The notes: generated from the sequence alone by a model not told the origin. DNA of 64,000 nt from an uncultured Erysipelotrichaceae bacterium (GCA_902761685.1 CACWLI010000007.1:17169-81168), one strand, 5' to 3'; counted from the first letter of the stretch, positions 7,470 through 16,019 are shown. Numbers and translations: made by a program.

Positions 7470-8564
7470 ATGAAAGTTGTAGTTGGTATGAGTGGTGGAG
7501 TAGATTCAGCAGTTGCAGCATATTTACTTAAAAAACAAGGATATGATGTTGTTGGTCTATTTATGAAAAATTGGGACTCTAACATTAATAATGATAAAGA
7601 AGGTATAACAGAAGATGTTTGTCCTCAAGAATTAGATTATAGAGATGCTAAGAGTGTATGTGATGAGTTATGCATTCCTTTATATAGAGTTGATTTTATT
7701 AAAGAATATTGGGATGATGTATTTAAATATTTTTTAGATGAATTACAAAAGGGTAGAACACCTAATCCTGATATTATGTGTAATAAGTATATTAAGTTTG
7801 ATTTATTTAAAAAAGAAGCTAAAAAACTTGGTGCTGATAAAATAGCAACAGGTCACTATGCTAGACTTAAAGATGGAAAACTATTAAGAGGAGTTGACTC
7901 AAATAAAGATCAAACATATTTCTTATCACAAGTATCAACTGAACAATTAAAAGATGTTTTATTTCCAATAGGAGATTTAACTAAACCAGAGGTAAGAAAA
8001 ATAGCAGAAGAAAATCATATTCCTGTATATAATAAAAAAGATTCAACTGGTATATGTTTTATAGGAGAAAGACACTATCAACAATTTGTATCTAATTATT
8101 TAAAAGGCAAGAGTGGGGATATTATTGATGTTGAAACTCATAATGTAGTAGGAACTCATAAAGGACTAATGAATTATACAATTGGTCAAAGAAGAAATGT
8201 TGGTTTATCAGGAGACTTAAAAAGACATTATGTATGTGGAAAGGATTCTAAATTAAATACTTTATATGTTGCATACGGAGATGATTCAAAATATCTATTA
8301 TCTGATGAAGCAATAATAGAAGATATGAATTATATTTCTGAAAAAAGACCAACAGAAGCTACTGCTAAATTTAGATATAGAAGTGAAGATATTCCTGTTA
8401 GCATTGAGTATTTAGATGATAACAATATAAAGGTTAAATATACTAATGGTAAAGCAGTTACTCCAGGACAAGCTTGTGTTATATACTTAGGGGAAGAATG
8501 CTTGATGGGTGGAATAATTAAACAAGTATTTAAAGATAATAAAGAAATTTGGTATTTAAAATAA
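7470..8564 (+). CDS. mnmA: tRNA-specific 2-thiouridylase MnmA
   Basis: 364 residues, the usual length. The PP-loop SGGVDS (residues 8-13) binds ATP. The two catalytic cysteines lie in DIMCNKYIKF (about C104) and GICFIG (about C196). MnmA puts sulfur on U34 of tRNA-Lys, -Glu and -Gln. The start has GAAAGGAAAGAG upstream. It follows the SpoIIM-like gene and ends at a bidirectional terminator shared with the methyltransferase. Confidence 0.96.
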   Translation: MKVVVGMSGGVDSAVAAYLLKKQGYDVVGLFMKNWDSNINNDKEGITEDVCPQELDYRDAKSVCDELCIPLYRVDFIKEYWDDVFKYFLDELQKGRTPNPDIMCNKYIKFDLFKKEAKKLGADKIATGHYARLKDGKLLRGVDSNKDQTYFLSQVSTEQLKDVLFPIGDLTKPEVRKIAEENHIPVYNKKDSTGICFIGERHYQQFVSNYLKGKSGDIIDVETHNVVGTHKGLMNYTIGQRRNVGLSGDLKRHYVCGKDSKLNTLYVAYGDDSKYLLSDEAIIEDMNYISEKRPTEATAKFRYRSEDIPVSIEYLDDNNIKVKYTNGKAVTPGQACVIYLGEECLMGGIIKQVFKDNKEIWYLK

Positions 8565-8597
8565 AAAAGAGATTTTAATAAATCTCTTTTAATTTTT
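8562..8597. terminator. Bidirectional terminator between mnmA and the methyltransferase
   Basis: AAAAAGAGATTT / AAATCTCTTTT hairpin with flanking A and T runs; overlaps the 3' end of the minus-strand gene. Confidence 0.8.
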
Positions 8598-9480
8598 TAA
8601 TAGTGACATCACATGCTTTTTTATTTATATCACAATAAATTCCTTTTCTATTAAGTTTTTTTGCTACTACAGCAGTAGTTCCACCACCCATAAAGAAGTC
8701 AGCAATTGTATCATTTTCATTAGAACATACTTTTATTATTCTTTCTACAACTGCTTCTGGTTTTGGAGTGTCATATGTATCAGCTACTTTATTTCTATTA
8801 TATTCATCTAGCATAGCATCATCGTCCCACAAGTTACCCATTGCATTATTTTTAGTTTTTCTATATGGAAGATTATCTATTAAAACTATTTTACCTTGAC
8901 TATATAAGTCATGTAATTTATCTTCACTTACTAAGTAATGTTTATTTCTAGCTTTAAAGTCTATTATATTTTCACCTAACTTAATAGTATTACTTCTTCC
9001 TTCAATATACCCATTTTCATATAATGGTAAAACTTTTTCATTTTCTCCTTCAATTTCATTAAAAGTGAAATTATGACTATCTTTAACATAATATAAGATT
9101 ATATCTACTTGAGAATCAAAGTTTAAATAAAAACCTCTTTCTTTACTATGACGTCTATAAATTCTATTTCTAAAACAAGCTTCTCCAAATATCTCATCCA
9201 TAAGTATTCTCATGTATGAATCAAGTCTCCAATTACAGTGTAAGAAAATAGATCCATTTTTCTTTAATACTCTTTTCATTTCGAGTATTCTTGGTTTATA
9301 CCATTCAATTGCTTCACCTGGTTTTCCTAAGTTATCATTATAGTCATCAAAAACTTTTCCTGTATTATATAAAATATCACAATAGATTAAATCTATACTT
9401 TCACTTTCTAATTCTTTTAATAATTCTAAATTATCACAATTATAAATTGTTTGATTATCTTTTTCATAATATTTTTTCAT
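8575..9480 (-). CDS. Orphan beta-class DNA (adenine/cytosine-N4) methyltransferase
   Basis: 301 residues. The catalytic motif comes first (DILYNTGKVF, about residues 35-44) and the SAM-binding motif last (DFFMGGGTTAVVA), the order of beta-class N6-adenine/N4-cytosine methyltransferases. The usual DPPY is DILY: the Asp and Tyr are kept but both prolines are replaced. No restriction enzyme or specificity subunit is next to it, so it is an orphan, solitary or phage-derived enzyme. The target sequence cannot be predicted. ATG at 9480 follows GAGGTAATTCT. Confidence 0.85.
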   Translation of the reverse strand: MKKYYEKDNQTIYNCDNLELLKELESESIDLIYCDILYNTGKVFDDYNDNLGKPGEAIEWYKPRILEMKRVLKKNGSIFLHCNWRLDSYMRILMDEIFGEACFRNRIYRRHSKERGFYLNFDSQVDIILYYVKDSHNFTFNEIEGENEKVLPLYENGYIEGRSNTIKLGENIIDFKARNKHYLVSEDKLHDLYSQGKIVLIDNLPYRKTKNNAMGNLWDDDAMLDEYNRNKVADTYDTPKPEAVVERIIKVCSNENDTIADFFMGGGTTAVVAKKLNRKGIYCDINKKACDVTIKKLKEIY

Positions 9481-9540
9481 AGAATTACCTCTAGTAATAT
9501 TTTATATTATTTTTAACTTGTAGTAAAGTAATAATAATGC

Positions 9541-9569
9541 TTTAAAAGACATATAAAATATGGTATAAT
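9541..9569 (+). promoter_or_regulatory. Promoter of the SPFH gene
   Basis: TTTAAA (9541-9546), 17-nt spacer, TATAAT (9564-9569) with an extended TGG before it. It decides the gene start: the ATG at 9581 would sit at +1, so ATG at 9617 is the real start. Confidence 0.7.
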
Positions 9570-9616
9570 ATGCGTTAGAAATGGCAAGAGTGTCATTAAT
9601 AAAGAAAGGGTTATTT

Positions 9617-10399
9617 ATGAAAAAAGTTATTGATGTATATGGAGTAAGTAAAAAAAAGATGATTGTTTATGGACTAATTGCTTTATTTTTACTAGTAACA
9701 ATATTAAGTAGTTTTCAAACAATTAAATCAGGAGAAGTTGGTTTAAAAGTAAGATTTGGTAAAATAGTTGATTCAAGTCTAAATGAAGGATTAAATCTAA
9801 AAATACCATATATTGAACAAATTCAAAAAGTTAATATAAAAGTTCAAAAGTCAGAAATATCAGTAGAAAGTTCTACAAAAGATATGCAAACTATTGATAC
9901 AACAATCGCAGTAAACTATAGAGTTGATGCTAAAAAAGCAAGTAATCTATATAGAACAGTTGGTAATAATTATGAAACTACTGTTTTAATACCTGCAATT
10001 AAAGAAAGTATTAAAAGTGCTATAGCTCAATATAATGCAGAAGAAATTACTACTAAAAGAAGTGAAGTATCTAAAAATTGTTTAGATGCTCTTCAATCAA
10101 AAGTAGAAAAATATGGTATTATTATTGAAGACTTTAACTTGACTGATTTTAAATTTAGTGCTGAATATACTAAAGCTATTGAGGAAAAACAAGTAGCAGA
10201 ACAAAAACTTGAAAAAGCTAAATTAGAAGCTGAAAGTAAGATTGTTGAAGCTGAAGCAACTAAAAAAGCAAATGATTTATTAAAGCAATCTTTAACAGAT
10301 GAATTAATAGCAAAACAATTCATTGAAAAATGGGATGGAAAACTACCAACTACATATGCAGGAGACGATGTACTTGGAATATTTAATATAAAAGAATAA
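9617..10399 (+). CDS. SPFH/prohibitin-family membrane protein (HflC-like)
   Basis: About 260 residues from ATG 9617, which has AAAGAAAGGG upstream; a longer frame starts at 9581 but that codon lies at the transcription start. One N-terminal membrane segment (GLIALFLLVTIL) is followed by an SPFH (stomatin/prohibitin/flotillin/HflK) domain with the typical GEVGLKVRFGKI entry, then an alanine/glutamate-rich coiled coil (EEKQVAEQKLEKAKLEAE). Such proteins form large ring assemblies at the membrane and modulate proteases such as FtsH. It is monocistronic, with its own promoter and terminator. Confidence 0.88.
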   Translation: MKKVIDVYGVSKKKMIVYGLIALFLLVTILSSFQTIKSGEVGLKVRFGKIVDSSLNEGLNLKIPYIEQIQKVNIKVQKSEISVESSTKDMQTIDTTIAVNYRVDAKKASNLYRTVGNNYETTVLIPAIKESIKSAIAQYNAEEITTKRSEVSKNCLDALQSKVEKYGIIIEDFNLTDFKFSAEYTKAIEEKQVAEQKLEKAKLEAESKIVEAEATKKANDLLKQSLTDELIAKQFIEKWDGKLPTTYAGDDVLGIFNIKE

Positions 10400-10428
10400 A
10401 GAAATCTTAAATAGATTTCTTTTTATTT
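10397..10428 (+). terminator. Terminator of the SPFH gene
   Basis: AAAGAAATCT / AGATTTCTTT with loop TAAAT and T-rich tail. Confidence 0.85.
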
Positions 10429-10442
10429 TCTCTTAAAAAATA

Positions 10443-10481
10443 TTGACAATTAAATGTAAAGTATTATACAATTGTATTGTA
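10443..10481 (+). promoter_or_regulatory. Promoter with overlapping palindromic operator
   Basis: A perfect TTGACA (10443-10448) and TATACA (10465-10470) with 16-nt spacing. The perfect inverted repeat TACAAT-TGT-ATTGTA (10467-10481) overlaps the -10 box and the expected transcription start, where a repressor would act. The gene downstream is an HTH protein, so autoregulation is the simple reading. Confidence 0.6.
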
Positions 10482-10503
10482 CAGAATAGAGGAGAGAGAT
10501 TAG

Positions 10504-11271
10504 ATGAAAGAATTAAACGATTTATTAAGTGAAATAGGTATATCAAAAGTAAAATTAGCTAAATATTTAGGAGTATCAAGACAAATGATTTATAATTATT
10601 TAGAACTTGATTCACTAAGTAAATGGCCTCAAGAAAAAAGATTATTACTACTTAAATTATTAGACATAGAGGAGGGTAGTGATAAAGCAATTAAGAATAT
10701 AAAAGTAACTAGTGAATATTTAGAAAATGTTGAAGCTAGATTAAATCAAAATGTTAGAGATATGAATAGTCAAGCATTTAATTATAAAAATTTAACTAGG
10801 GAAGAACAAGATTTGTTGAATGATTTAGTATTCTTAATTAAAGAAAAATTTACAGAAGAAAAAACTAAAGAAACATATTGGATTTTCTTATATTTATATC
10901 ATGTACTTCAATCATTAGATAATGTTCAAGAGATTAAATATATATTTGCATATTTATCTAAGAAATGTGGTTTTACTAATGCTAAAGAATTTAAATTTAA
11001 TGAAACTAAACAATTTATATTAGAAAGTATAATATTCACAGCATTTAATTTATATAATAATGGAGGAGCATCTAAATCTAAATTAGTTGAATCTCATAAT
11101 AGATTTGAACAAGAAATTGAAGCTGATAAAGAAGAAAAATTAAGTCGTACACAACAATTAAATACTTTTAAAGTACAAGCATTAAGAGAACTTGGTTATA
11201 CTGAAATAACTAAAGAAAATGCATCAGAAGTTCTAAATAGAATGGCTGAAATACAATCAAGAAAAGTATAA
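10504..11271 (+). CDS. XRE-type helix-turn-helix regulator with a long C-terminal domain
   Basis: 255 residues. Residues 1-55 hold an HTH: ISKVKLAKYLGVSRQMIYNYL is the canonical XRE recognition region. The remaining 200 residues are helical, with no hydrophobic segment or recognised ligand domain. Ribosome site GAGGAGAGAG precedes the ATG. The perfect palindrome over its promoter suggests it controls itself; other targets are unknown. It is followed by a terminator at 11344-11376 and a repeat-rich intergenic region. Confidence 0.8.
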   Translation: MKELNDLLSEIGISKVKLAKYLGVSRQMIYNYLELDSLSKWPQEKRLLLLKLLDIEEGSDKAIKNIKVTSEYLENVEARLNQNVRDMNSQAFNYKNLTREEQDLLNDLVFLIKEKFTEEKTKETYWIFLYLYHVLQSLDNVQEIKYIFAYLSKKCGFTNAKEFKFNETKQFILESIIFTAFNLYNNGGASKSKLVESHNRFEQEIEADKEEKLSRTQQLNTFKVQALRELGYTEITKENASEVLNRMAEIQSRKV

Positions 11272-11343
11272 TTTTTAAGGAAAAGAAGTACTTCCAATAA
11301 TATATGTTATGTTAACTTCTATATAAAAATTATTTAAATTAAT

Positions 11344-11376
11344 AAGATTATTACTAAAAAATAATAATCTTTTTTA
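11344..11376 (+). terminator. Terminator after the XRE regulator
   Basis: AAGATTATTA / TAATAATCTT hairpin and T6. Confidence 0.8.
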
Positions 11377-11521
11377 TTTATTCTGTTATTTGGTTAAACA
11401 TTATTATTAATATATATAATATATAAATTTTAATATTTTAAATTTAATTTTTTATTTAAGAATTATAATTATATTACATATTTATATATATAGTATAGAT
11501 AAGGATATATATTATTAGCAC

Positions 11522-11770
11522 TACTCCTCTATTTGGAATCGAGAAATGAAAAAGTGAGTAATTATCCACCTCAAAGAAAAAACTAATGTTTTCTAATTGG
11601 AATCGAGAATTAAAAAGATGAGTAATTATTCATCTCAAAGAAAAAACTGAATTTCTAATTGGAATCGAGAAATGAAAAAATGAATAGTTATTCGTCTTAA
11701 TTCCAATTTTAATTTTTTAAAATTTTAAATAGGGGTCCCCTCTCCTATTAATTTATATAATAGAGGAGTA
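11522..11770. repeat. Three tandem ~63-nt repeats enclosed by 12-bp inverted repeats
   Basis: TTGGAATCGAG starts copies at 11533, 11597 and 11659 (periods 64 and 62). Each copy then has an A-rich stretch, a short hairpin around TAATTA or TAGTTA, and (in copies 1 and 2) CTCAAAGAAAAAACT. The last copy ends in ATTCCAA, the reverse complement of TTGGAAT. TACTCCTCTATT (11522-11533) is repeated inverted at 11759-11770, inside the end of the ZIP gene. This is not a CRISPR: whole units repeat with no unique spacers. The rest of the 11272-11747 gap is AT-rich sequence with one terminator. Function unknown. Confidence 0.75.
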
Positions 11771-12548
11771 TATATATTATAATTGAAGATATTATTCCAT
11801 AAATTATATATTTATTTTTATTGTATTTTTTTATTTCTTTATATATGTCATTATAAGATAAACTTATCATTAATCCAGATACAAATATTAGTATAAATGA
11901 GATCAATATATCATTAATATATCTTTTTAAAAATATAAATGAAAGTAGGGCACCTATTGGTTCAGATAATGATGATATTAATGTATAAAAAAATGCTCTT
12001 CCCCTACTTTCTTTACTATAGTATATTGGAACTGCTATTGCCATACCTTCTGGTATATTATGAAGCATCATAGCAATACATAGTTTAATTCCAACTTTAA
12101 TATCATCATAAGCACTCATAAAAACAGCAATTCCTTCAGGAAAATTATGTAACATTAATGAAATCATACTAAGTACTCCTACTCTATATAAAGAATTAGT
12201 GTCATTTATTTTATTACTAATTATAAATATTGTTAGATATCCAAGTAAAAAAGTTAATATAATGAATAATAATCCATAAACTATTTTATAATTATTTATT
12301 AATATAATTGTAGATTTTGGAATCAAATCAAATAAAGAAATTATAGTCATTATACTCATTGATAATGATAGTATATAAGTAGTAAACTCCTCTACTCTTT
12401 TAATTTTGAAAAATGTAATTAAACTACCTAAAATAGTGGATAATCCAGATATAAATGATAATAATAATGGTTTCATAATATAAAATATTATTCTTTTAAG
12501 CCAAATATTACCATAAATAAAATACATTATAATTTTAATTAAATACAT
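11748..12548 (-). CDS. ZIP-family divalent metal transporter (ZupT-like)
   Basis: 266 residues with about eight membrane segments. The ZIP signature is doubled as in ZupT: HNFPEGIA and HNIPEGMAI, whose His, Asn and Glu bind Zn or Fe in the transport path. Later GALLSF and SLSEPIGA also fit. It imports zinc, iron or manganese across the cytoplasmic membrane. The start is uncertain: no Shine-Dalgarno sequence precedes 12548, and methionines at residues 8 and 25 are also possible. The last residues lie in the 12-bp inverted repeat of the downstream repeat cluster. Confidence 0.88.
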   Translation of the reverse strand: MYLIKIIMYFIYGNIWLKRIIFYIMKPLLLSFISGLSTILGSLITFFKIKRVEEFTTYILSLSMSIMTIISLFDLIPKSTIILINNYKIVYGLLFIILTFLLGYLTIFIISNKINDTNSLYRVGVLSMISLMLHNFPEGIAVFMSAYDDIKVGIKLCIAMMLHNIPEGMAIAVPIYYSKESRGRAFFYTLISSLSEPIGALLSFIFLKRYINDILISFILIFVSGLMISLSYNDIYKEIKKYNKNKYIIYGIISSIIIYILLYYIN

Positions 12549-12572
12549 AATAATATTGGGTGGTGATTAAAG

Positions 12573-12680
12573 ATGGCACAAGCTAGAAATAATGCTAGAA
12601 GCAATGCAAGAAGCAATGCTAAAGCAAGATCTAATTCTAGAGCAAAATCAAACTCTAGAAGTAATTCTAGATGTCGTTAG
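12573..12680 (+). CDS. 35-aa Arg/Asn/Ser/Ala-repeat peptide, protamine-like
   Basis: ATG at 12573 follows GGTGGTGATTAAAG, a near-perfect ribosome site; the stop is TAG at 12678. Apart from MAQ and a final CR, the peptide uses only A, R, N, S and K in repeats of the type ARSNA and SRSNSR. Its net charge is strongly positive, with no hydrophobic stretch. A -10 like TATAAT lies at 12528-12533 and a strong terminator follows. I do not recognise the family. The composition suggests binding of nucleic acid or another polyanion, for example a spore-core or DNA-packing peptide, but that is inference. Confidence 0.7.
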   Translation: MAQARNNARSNARSNAKARSNSRAKSNSRSNSRCR

Positions 12681-12684
12681 TAAG

Positions 12685-12720
12685 AAAGGTATTCAATATT
12701 TGAATGAATACCTTTTTTCT
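12685..12720 (+). terminator. Terminator of the small basic peptide gene
   Basis: AAGGTATTCA / TGAATACCTT hairpin followed by T6. Confidence 0.88.
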
Positions 12721-12738
12721 TGTATATAATTTTAATAA

Positions 12739-14127
12739 ATGATAAAATGTTATTATATGAAGAAAATAGGAGTTATGGCATTAGTGTTACTAAATTTAGC
12801 TGTTATTTTATTAACAGTTTATTTTATTTGGTATTTTTATAATGTAATTAATTATATTTACTATAAAGCACCTACTCCTGTTATAAATTATGTCTTTTTA
12901 GATAATTTTAATAATATAAATATTAGTTATAAAGTTGATGAAAGAAATCTTCGTAGTAAGATGTATTTTTTATATAAAACTGATTCTACCATTCCTAGTA
13001 TAAGTGATGAGAGATGGCAAGAAGTATCAGATAATAAGGTATCTTTTAAATTAGATAAAAATATTTATTATGCATTTTTTAAAAATGAAGATAATGAAAT
13101 ATTTAAAATAAATAATGTTGATACTATTGGTAAAGTTACTGAATTAAAAGTTAATAAAGATAAAGTATATTTAGCCATTTATGGTGAATATGATTTAAAA
13201 GCAGTATGGGATAGTATTGGAAATGTTCAAGATAATTTGACTTGGACTAGTGAAGATGGTAATATAGCATCAATTGATCAAAATGGTCATATAAAAGGTC
13301 TTAAATCTGGTAAAACTAAGATTACTGCTAAAATTATGGATGAAAGTGTTGATACTGAAGTTATTGTAACTGATTTGATTACTTTAAGACCAAATAGTTA
13401 TAATTCTAAAAAACCTTATTTATCATGTGGAAGATATAATAAAGAAGAAAATGATTTACTTGATGAAATATTAAAAGCTAGAATTGATGATGTTGGATAT
13501 AAAACAAGAGCTGGTGCTGTTGAAGCTGCTAGATTCCTTGCATTAGAGTTTCCATATAAAATAAGATACTTTAGTGAAAATGGTCGTGGTAGTACAAACG
13601 GTGTTGATGGTGAAGGAAGATATTACCATGTTGGACTATATTTAGATGAAAGTAGATTTAGTGGTATTGGTAAAAAATCTAATGGACCTAAGACATGGGG
13701 ATGCAGTTTATATAGTAGACCATCACATGGTTATAGAAGTAATGGACTTGACTGTAGTGGATTTGTATCATGGGTACTTTTAAATGGCGGTTTTGATGTT
13801 GGAGATATTGGAGCAGGACTTGCCCCTCACCTTGATTTAACAGATTATGGTAAAAGAACTAACTTTAATGCAAGTGTTGTTTCTTCTGGAAAGGTAAAAG
13901 TTGGAGATTTACTTAGTTCTGGAGGAGTTAATGGCGGTCATATTGCTATTATAGTTGGTGAAGATAATAATTATTATTATGTTGCAGAGAGTTTATGGAC
14001 TCCACCAAATGTAGCAGTAGTTATTATTCCCTACTCTAAAAAGACAATATTTAATAGATACTATTATGTTATGTTAATGGATAGTTATTATCAGGAGGAT
14101 GGCAATTTAACAAAACTATGGTACTAA
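12739..14127 (+). CDS. Membrane-anchored NlpC/P60 cell-wall hydrolase with Big_2 domain (copy 1)
   Basis: 462 residues. One N-terminal membrane segment (about residues 10-32), an unassigned extracellular part, a Big_2-like immunoglobulin fold (TSEDGNIASIDQNGHIKGLK region, about 168-212), then a C-terminal NlpC/P60 peptidase. Catalytic Cys is in LDCSGFVSW and the His in GGHIAIIVG. The family cuts peptidoglycan stem peptides. The start is unsure: ATG 12739 sits near the probable transcription start and ATG 12757 is equally plausible; neither has a clear ribosome site. The next gene, 13 nt on, is a paralogue. Confidence 0.85.
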   Translation: MIKCYYMKKIGVMALVLLNLAVILLTVYFIWYFYNVINYIYYKAPTPVINYVFLDNFNNINISYKVDERNLRSKMYFLYKTDSTIPSISDERWQEVSDNKVSFKLDKNIYYAFFKNEDNEIFKINNVDTIGKVTELKVNKDKVYLAIYGEYDLKAVWDSIGNVQDNLTWTSEDGNIASIDQNGHIKGLKSGKTKITAKIMDESVDTEVIVTDLITLRPNSYNSKKPYLSCGRYNKEENDLLDEILKARIDDVGYKTRAGAVEAARFLALEFPYKIRYFSENGRGSTNGVDGEGRYYHVGLYLDESRFSGIGKKSNGPKTWGCSLYSRPSHGYRSNGLDCSGFVSWVLLNGGFDVGDIGAGLAPHLDLTDYGKRTNFNASVVSSGKVKVGDLLSSGGVNGGHIAIIVGEDNNYYYVAESLWTPPNVAVVIIPYSKKTIFNRYYYVMLMDSYYQEDGNLTKLWY

Positions 14128-14140
14128 TGGAAGTGATTAG

Positions 14141-15532
14141 ATGGCTAAAAAGAAAAAAAATAAAAAGAAAAAACATATTAAAAAAGAATATGATAAATCA
14201 AAAAGAATAGTTAATATTAGTGTATTAATAATAATTTTAATTACTATAATAGTTTTATTGTATTTTAGAGTATATGTTGCCCCTATTCCATCTAATTACA
14301 AATACTATATAGATGATCATAATTATTTTAATGTAGATTATGAATTAGAAAATTATAGAATTAGAAATAAAATATATTGTTTATTTAAATATGATGAAGA
14401 AAAACCAAAAGTAGATGATGAGAGTTGGACTTTATCACTAAATAATAATTGTATTAAAAAAATAGAAGAAGATAATAGATATTATGTATTTTTAAAGAAT
14501 GAAGATAATAAAATTTATAGAGTTTATGATACAGAATATGTTGGAAAAATATTAAGTATTAAAACAAATAAAGAAAAAGTTTATTTACCTATTAATGGTA
14601 GTACTACTATAACTAGTGAATATGAGTCAATTGGATATATTAAAGAAGAAGTTAGTTATACTAGTGAAAATAGTGATATTGCTTTTTTTGAAGATGGTAA
14701 AATAATTGGTAAAAGTAAGGGAAATACTAAAATAATAGCATCAATTATGGGTGCTAAAACTGAAGTAGACGTTATAGTAACAGATGTAATAACTAATAGA
14801 CCTAGCGGTGGATATGACTATAGTAAAGCTTACCTACCTTGTGATAGGTTTAGTGAAGATGAAAATAATTTAATTGATGAAATATTAAAAGAAAAAGTTA
14901 ATGAAGCAGGATACAAAACAAGAGCTGGAGTTGTAGAAGCAGCTAGATTTCTTACATTAGATTTTCCATATAGAATTAATTATTTTTATGAAAATGGTCG
15001 TCAAACTACTAATAATGTTGATGGCGAAGGAAGATATTATCATACTGGTATGTATTTGCATTCAAGTAGATATAAAAATATTACTGGCTCAAAAAGAGGG
15101 CCTAGTATATGGGGTTGTTCACTCTACTCTGTTTCAGCAAAAAGAAATATTAATAATGGACTTGATTGTAGTGGATTTGTATCATGGGCACTACTTAATG
15201 GTGGATTTGATGTAGAAGATGTTGGTGCTGGATGGAGTGATAAAAGTGATTTAACTGATTTTGGTACAGTTAAAAGATTAAACACTTCTCTTGCAACATC
15301 TAATACAATTAAAGTTGGAGATTTACTTCATAGTGAAAGAGCTGGAGGACATATTGGTATAATAGTTGGAATGGATAATGATAATTATTATGTAGCTCAA
15401 GCTATATGGTATGATACTATTGGAGTAATAATTTCTAAAATTAAAAAATCTAAACTACCCTCTTCATTCCCACACGTTGTACTAATGGATAAATACTATA
15501 AGGAAGATGGTAATTTAACAAATATGTGGTAA
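14141..15532 (+). CDS. Membrane-anchored NlpC/P60 cell-wall hydrolase with Big_2 domain (copy 2)
   Basis: 463 residues and the same architecture as the gene before it: a lysine-rich cytoplasmic tail (KKKKNKKKK), a membrane segment at about 28-46, a Big_2-like domain, and NlpC/P60 with LDCSGFVSW and GGHIGIIVG. The catalytic regions are highly similar while the N-terminal thirds have diverged, so this is an older tandem duplication. GGAAGTGATT serves as the ribosome site just after the first copy, which implies one transcript. A terminator follows at 15537-15565. Confidence 0.85.
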   Translation: MAKKKKNKKKKHIKKEYDKSKRIVNISVLIIILITIIVLLYFRVYVAPIPSNYKYYIDDHNYFNVDYELENYRIRNKIYCLFKYDEEKPKVDDESWTLSLNNNCIKKIEEDNRYYVFLKNEDNKIYRVYDTEYVGKILSIKTNKEKVYLPINGSTTITSEYESIGYIKEEVSYTSENSDIAFFEDGKIIGKSKGNTKIIASIMGAKTEVDVIVTDVITNRPSGGYDYSKAYLPCDRFSEDENNLIDEILKEKVNEAGYKTRAGVVEAARFLTLDFPYRINYFYENGRQTTNNVDGEGRYYHTGMYLHSSRYKNITGSKRGPSIWGCSLYSVSAKRNINNGLDCSGFVSWALLNGGFDVEDVGAGWSDKSDLTDFGTVKRLNTSLATSNTIKVGDLLHSERAGGHIGIIVGMDNDNYYVAQAIWYDTIGVIISKIKKSKLPSSFPHVVLMDKYYKEDGNLTNMW

Positions 15533-15536
15533 ATAT

Positions 15537-15565
15537 AAAAGAGATATTGATTAAATATCTCTTTT
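15537..15565 (+). terminator. Terminator after the NlpC/P60 pair
   Basis: AAAAGAGATATT / AATATCTCTTTT hairpin, nearly symmetric. Confidence 0.85.
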
Positions 15566-15614
15566 AAAGTGATTTTTAAGCTTATATTTGAATGTTTTAT
15601 TCAAAATTGATTAG

Positions 15615-15980
15615 TTATTCATTTGTAACTTTATTAGTCCATAAACCATGTAAATTACAATATGAATATAATACACTATTATCTTTAAAATTAAATGTAG
15701 TAATACACTTTTCACCTGGTTTAAATTCTTTATATTGAATCTCATTATCACTTACCATCATAATCCACATAATATAGTGCTCCTCTTCCATTACATGATT
15801 AACACTTACTTTAATTTTATCACCAATTATTTCATAATTAGGAATATGTTTTTCAACTGCAGCATCTACACTATTTGCTTTAATAACACTCATTTCTTCA
15901 CCACAACAAGTAACACTAGTTTCATTAAAGCTCCATACTACATTACCACATTTCTTACATTTTCTAAATTTAACTTCCAT
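15615..15980 (-). CDS. dfx: Desulfoferrodoxin (superoxide reductase)
   Basis: 121 residues. An N-terminal desulforedoxin centre is complete: C-x-x-C in CKKCGN and CC in TCCGEEM give four cysteine ligands to Fe. The superoxide reductase centre follows: His in EKHIP, VNHVMEEEHY, and Cys/His in CNLHGLW. It reduces superoxide to peroxide in the cytoplasm without making oxygen, a typical enzyme of anaerobes. GGAGGAAAGTT precedes the ATG and TATAAT lies about 25 nt further up. It is monocistronic and convergent with the NlpC/P60 pair. Confidence 0.94.
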   Translation of the reverse strand: MEVKFRKCKKCGNVVWSFNETSVTCCGEEMSVIKANSVDAAVEKHIPNYEIIGDKIKVSVNHVMEEEHYIMWIMMVSDNEIQYKEFKPGEKCITTFNFKDNSVLYSYCNLHGLWTNKVTNE

Positions 15981-16019
15981 AACTTTCCTCCATATTTAAT
16001 AATATTATATCATATAAAA

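Noticed and set aside
9581..9616. Upstream start of the SPFH protein
   Set aside because: The ATG lies at the expected transcription start, and the ribosome site AAGAAAGGG belongs to ATG 9617.
11520..11720. CRISPR array
   Set aside because: Three units repeat over their whole length without unique spacers, and no cas genes are in the window.
11733..11745. AGGGG-T-CCCCT as a terminator of the ZIP gene
   Set aside because: Stem is short with a one-base loop; no real T-run follows on the minus strand.
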